From assembly GCF_001598295.1 (NCBI RefSeq), contig NZ_BCYR01000003.1, forward strand, positions 248,001 through 312,000: DNA of 64,000 nucleotides, written 5' to 3'. This document shows positions 63,100 through 64,000 of this stretch, piece by piece. The notes under the pieces were generated by a model. The model was given only the letters and a program-made list of their open reading frames with translations, did no database searches and was not told the DNA's origin. How positions within the stretch are numbered: the first letter of the stretch is position 1; each line of letters opens with the position of its first letter. Position numbers and translations under genes: made by a program. This DNA comes from Klebsiella ornithinolytica NBRC 105727 = ATCC 31898 (lineage in GTDB: Bacteria > Pseudomonadota > Gammaproteobacteria > Enterobacterales > Enterobacteriaceae).

Positions 63100-63981
63100 T
63101 TAATTAAAAATGACCTGCGCATCGGCAAAACATTTCTCCGCCAGTGACGAGACCGGCTGCTGGTTGCGCATGATCAGCGCCAGCATTGACTCTACTTCGG
63201 TTTCGGCGATGGGAATAATCTCCAGATTATCGCTTAACGCCTCCAGACCATTGTTGAGCGGCATAATGGCGCAGCAAATTCCCGCCTGCACCGCCTGGAT
63301 AATCTGGAAGGTAGAATCGCTCTCAAAAACATATTTCGGCGTGAACCCTTTACTCTTAAAACTCATCTCAATGGATTCACGGTAATGCATTCCTTTAGTG
63401 AGAAAACCAAGCGGTAATGCGGCCAGCGTTTCCCAGTCTGGCGTCCCTTCGGCAAACTGAAAATGGCGTTTATCATGCAGCAACCCCATTCGCGTTGCCG
63501 GCAGCCGCTTAATGTTGAAAAGCTGGCTATCGACGTGGTGAAGGTAGCAAATGCCCAGATCGAGCTGATTACGGCTGACGCCATCGATAATCTGCTCCGA
63601 GGTGAGAGAAAGCAGGCTGAACTGCAGCTCCGGGTACTTCCCGGCCAGCGGTTTAATCAGCTGCATCGGGTTAAGGCTGGCCAGCGGCACCATCCCTACC
63701 CGCAGTTGCCCCACCATCTGGCCGCGACAAATCGCCGCTTCCGCCTCCAGCCCGTCATGAGCCGCCAGCAGCGCCCGCGCCCAGGCCAGAATACGTTCGC
63801 CTTCCGCGGTAAACCCCTCAAACCGCTGCCCGCGTTGAATCAGAACCAGATTGAGCTCCTCTTCCAGATTGCGGATGCGCATCGAAAGCGTCGGCTGAGT
63901 GATATGGCACAGCGCCGCGGCCTGGCCAAAATGACGCGTTTGATCGAGTGCGATCAGGTATTTGAGCTGTTTAATATCCAT
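63100..63981 (-). CDS. LysR-family transcriptional regulator
   Basis: A 293-residue regulator. The helix-turn-helix occupies residues about 1-60 (MDIKQLKYLIALDQTRHFGQAAALCHITQPTLSMRIRNLEE, broken here into recognisable HFGQAAALCHITQPTLSMRI), followed by the inducer-binding domain (SEQIIDGVSRNQLDLGICYL). It resembles CbbR/YdcI-type proteins. The gene is near the right window end but complete; its promoter lies mostly outside. Confidence 0.9.
   Translation of the reverse strand: MDIKQLKYLIALDQTRHFGQAAALCHITQPTLSMRIRNLEEELNLVLIQRGQRFEGFTAEGERILAWARALLAAHDGLEAEAAICRGQMVGQLRVGMVPLASLNPMQLIKPLAGKYPELQFSLLSLTSEQIIDGVSRNQLDLGICYLHHVDSQLFNIKRLPATRMGLLHDKRHFQFAEGTPDWETLAALPLGFLTKGMHYRESIEMSFKSKGFTPKYVFESDSTFQIIQAVQAGICCAIMPLNNGLEALSDNLEIIPIAETEVESMLALIMRNQQPVSSLAEKCFADAQVIFN
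63694..63701 (-). other. KOPS octamer
   Basis: CCCTACCC on +, pointing left toward dif. Confidence 0.5.
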
Positions 63982-64000
63982 GGTTAATCCAGTGTGTTGC

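Overview
The window looks like a chromosomal segment of a Klebsiella-type enterobacterium. The reasons are the gene families (dat-ddc, hipBA, digH, a liv-type transporter, a kacAT-like toxin pair, katG, a guanidine operon), the GC-rich coding style and the enterobacterial regulatory signals. The most informative non-coding finding is positional. A full-length copy of the enterobacterial Xer recombination site dif lies at 1707-1734. Four sites fitting the MatP-binding matS consensus GTGACRNYGTCAC lie at 3796, 20513, 27164 and 44156. FtsK-orienting KOPS octamers mostly point toward dif. The window therefore sits in the replication terminus (Ter macrodomain), with dif near its left end.

Layout. 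1-2.6 kb: accessory DNA with a DUF1778-GNAT toxin-antitoxin pair, a decayed ISNCY transposase fragment, dif and small orphan ORFs. 2.7-8.8 kb: a hydroxyisobutyrate-dehydrogenase-like enzyme and a five-gene branched-chain amino acid ABC transporter (liv) with a possible sigma-54 promoter. 9.5-12.6 kb: digH and hipBA with four operators. 12.6-20.3 kb: envelope and signalling genes, comprising an ECF sigma factor with a membrane partner, outer-membrane barrels, a methyltransferase, a diguanylate cyclase and a DUF4056 / barrel / D15-like operon. 20.5-23.9 kb: a TPP riboswitch controlling tenA-thiZ-thiX-thiY for thiamine-pyrimidine salvage. 24.1-27.1 kb: dat-ddc, making 1,3-diaminopropane. 27.3-32.6 kb: DipZ-like thiol reductase, a two-component system, an alpha/beta hydrolase and a glutamine amidotransferase.

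32.8-41.9 kb is a divergent carbohydrate cluster: a YhfZ-like regulator and class I aldolase leftward; an FAD oxidase, FGGY kinase, PfkB kinase, two sugar-porter MFS proteins and an RbsD-like mutarotase rightward. I do not recognise it as a characterised pathway, and it is the best candidate for an undescribed system. A plausible scheme is uptake, oxidation to a ketose, two phosphorylations and aldol cleavage.

42.1-44.0 kb holds a second, PBP2-type transpeptidase. 44.2-54.0 kb is a guanidine-degradation operon (ABC transporter, two DUF1989 proteins, urea/guanidine carboxylase, allophanate hydrolase) preceded by a guanidine-I (ykkC) riboswitch and a near-consensus sigma-54 promoter, so it should respond to both guanidine and nitrogen limitation. 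54.5-64 kb carries katG, a divergent AFG1/ZapE-like ATPase, a TonB receptor with a periplasmic binding protein, an MFS transporter and a LysR regulator.

All calls come from reading sequence and remembered family motifs; no database search was run.
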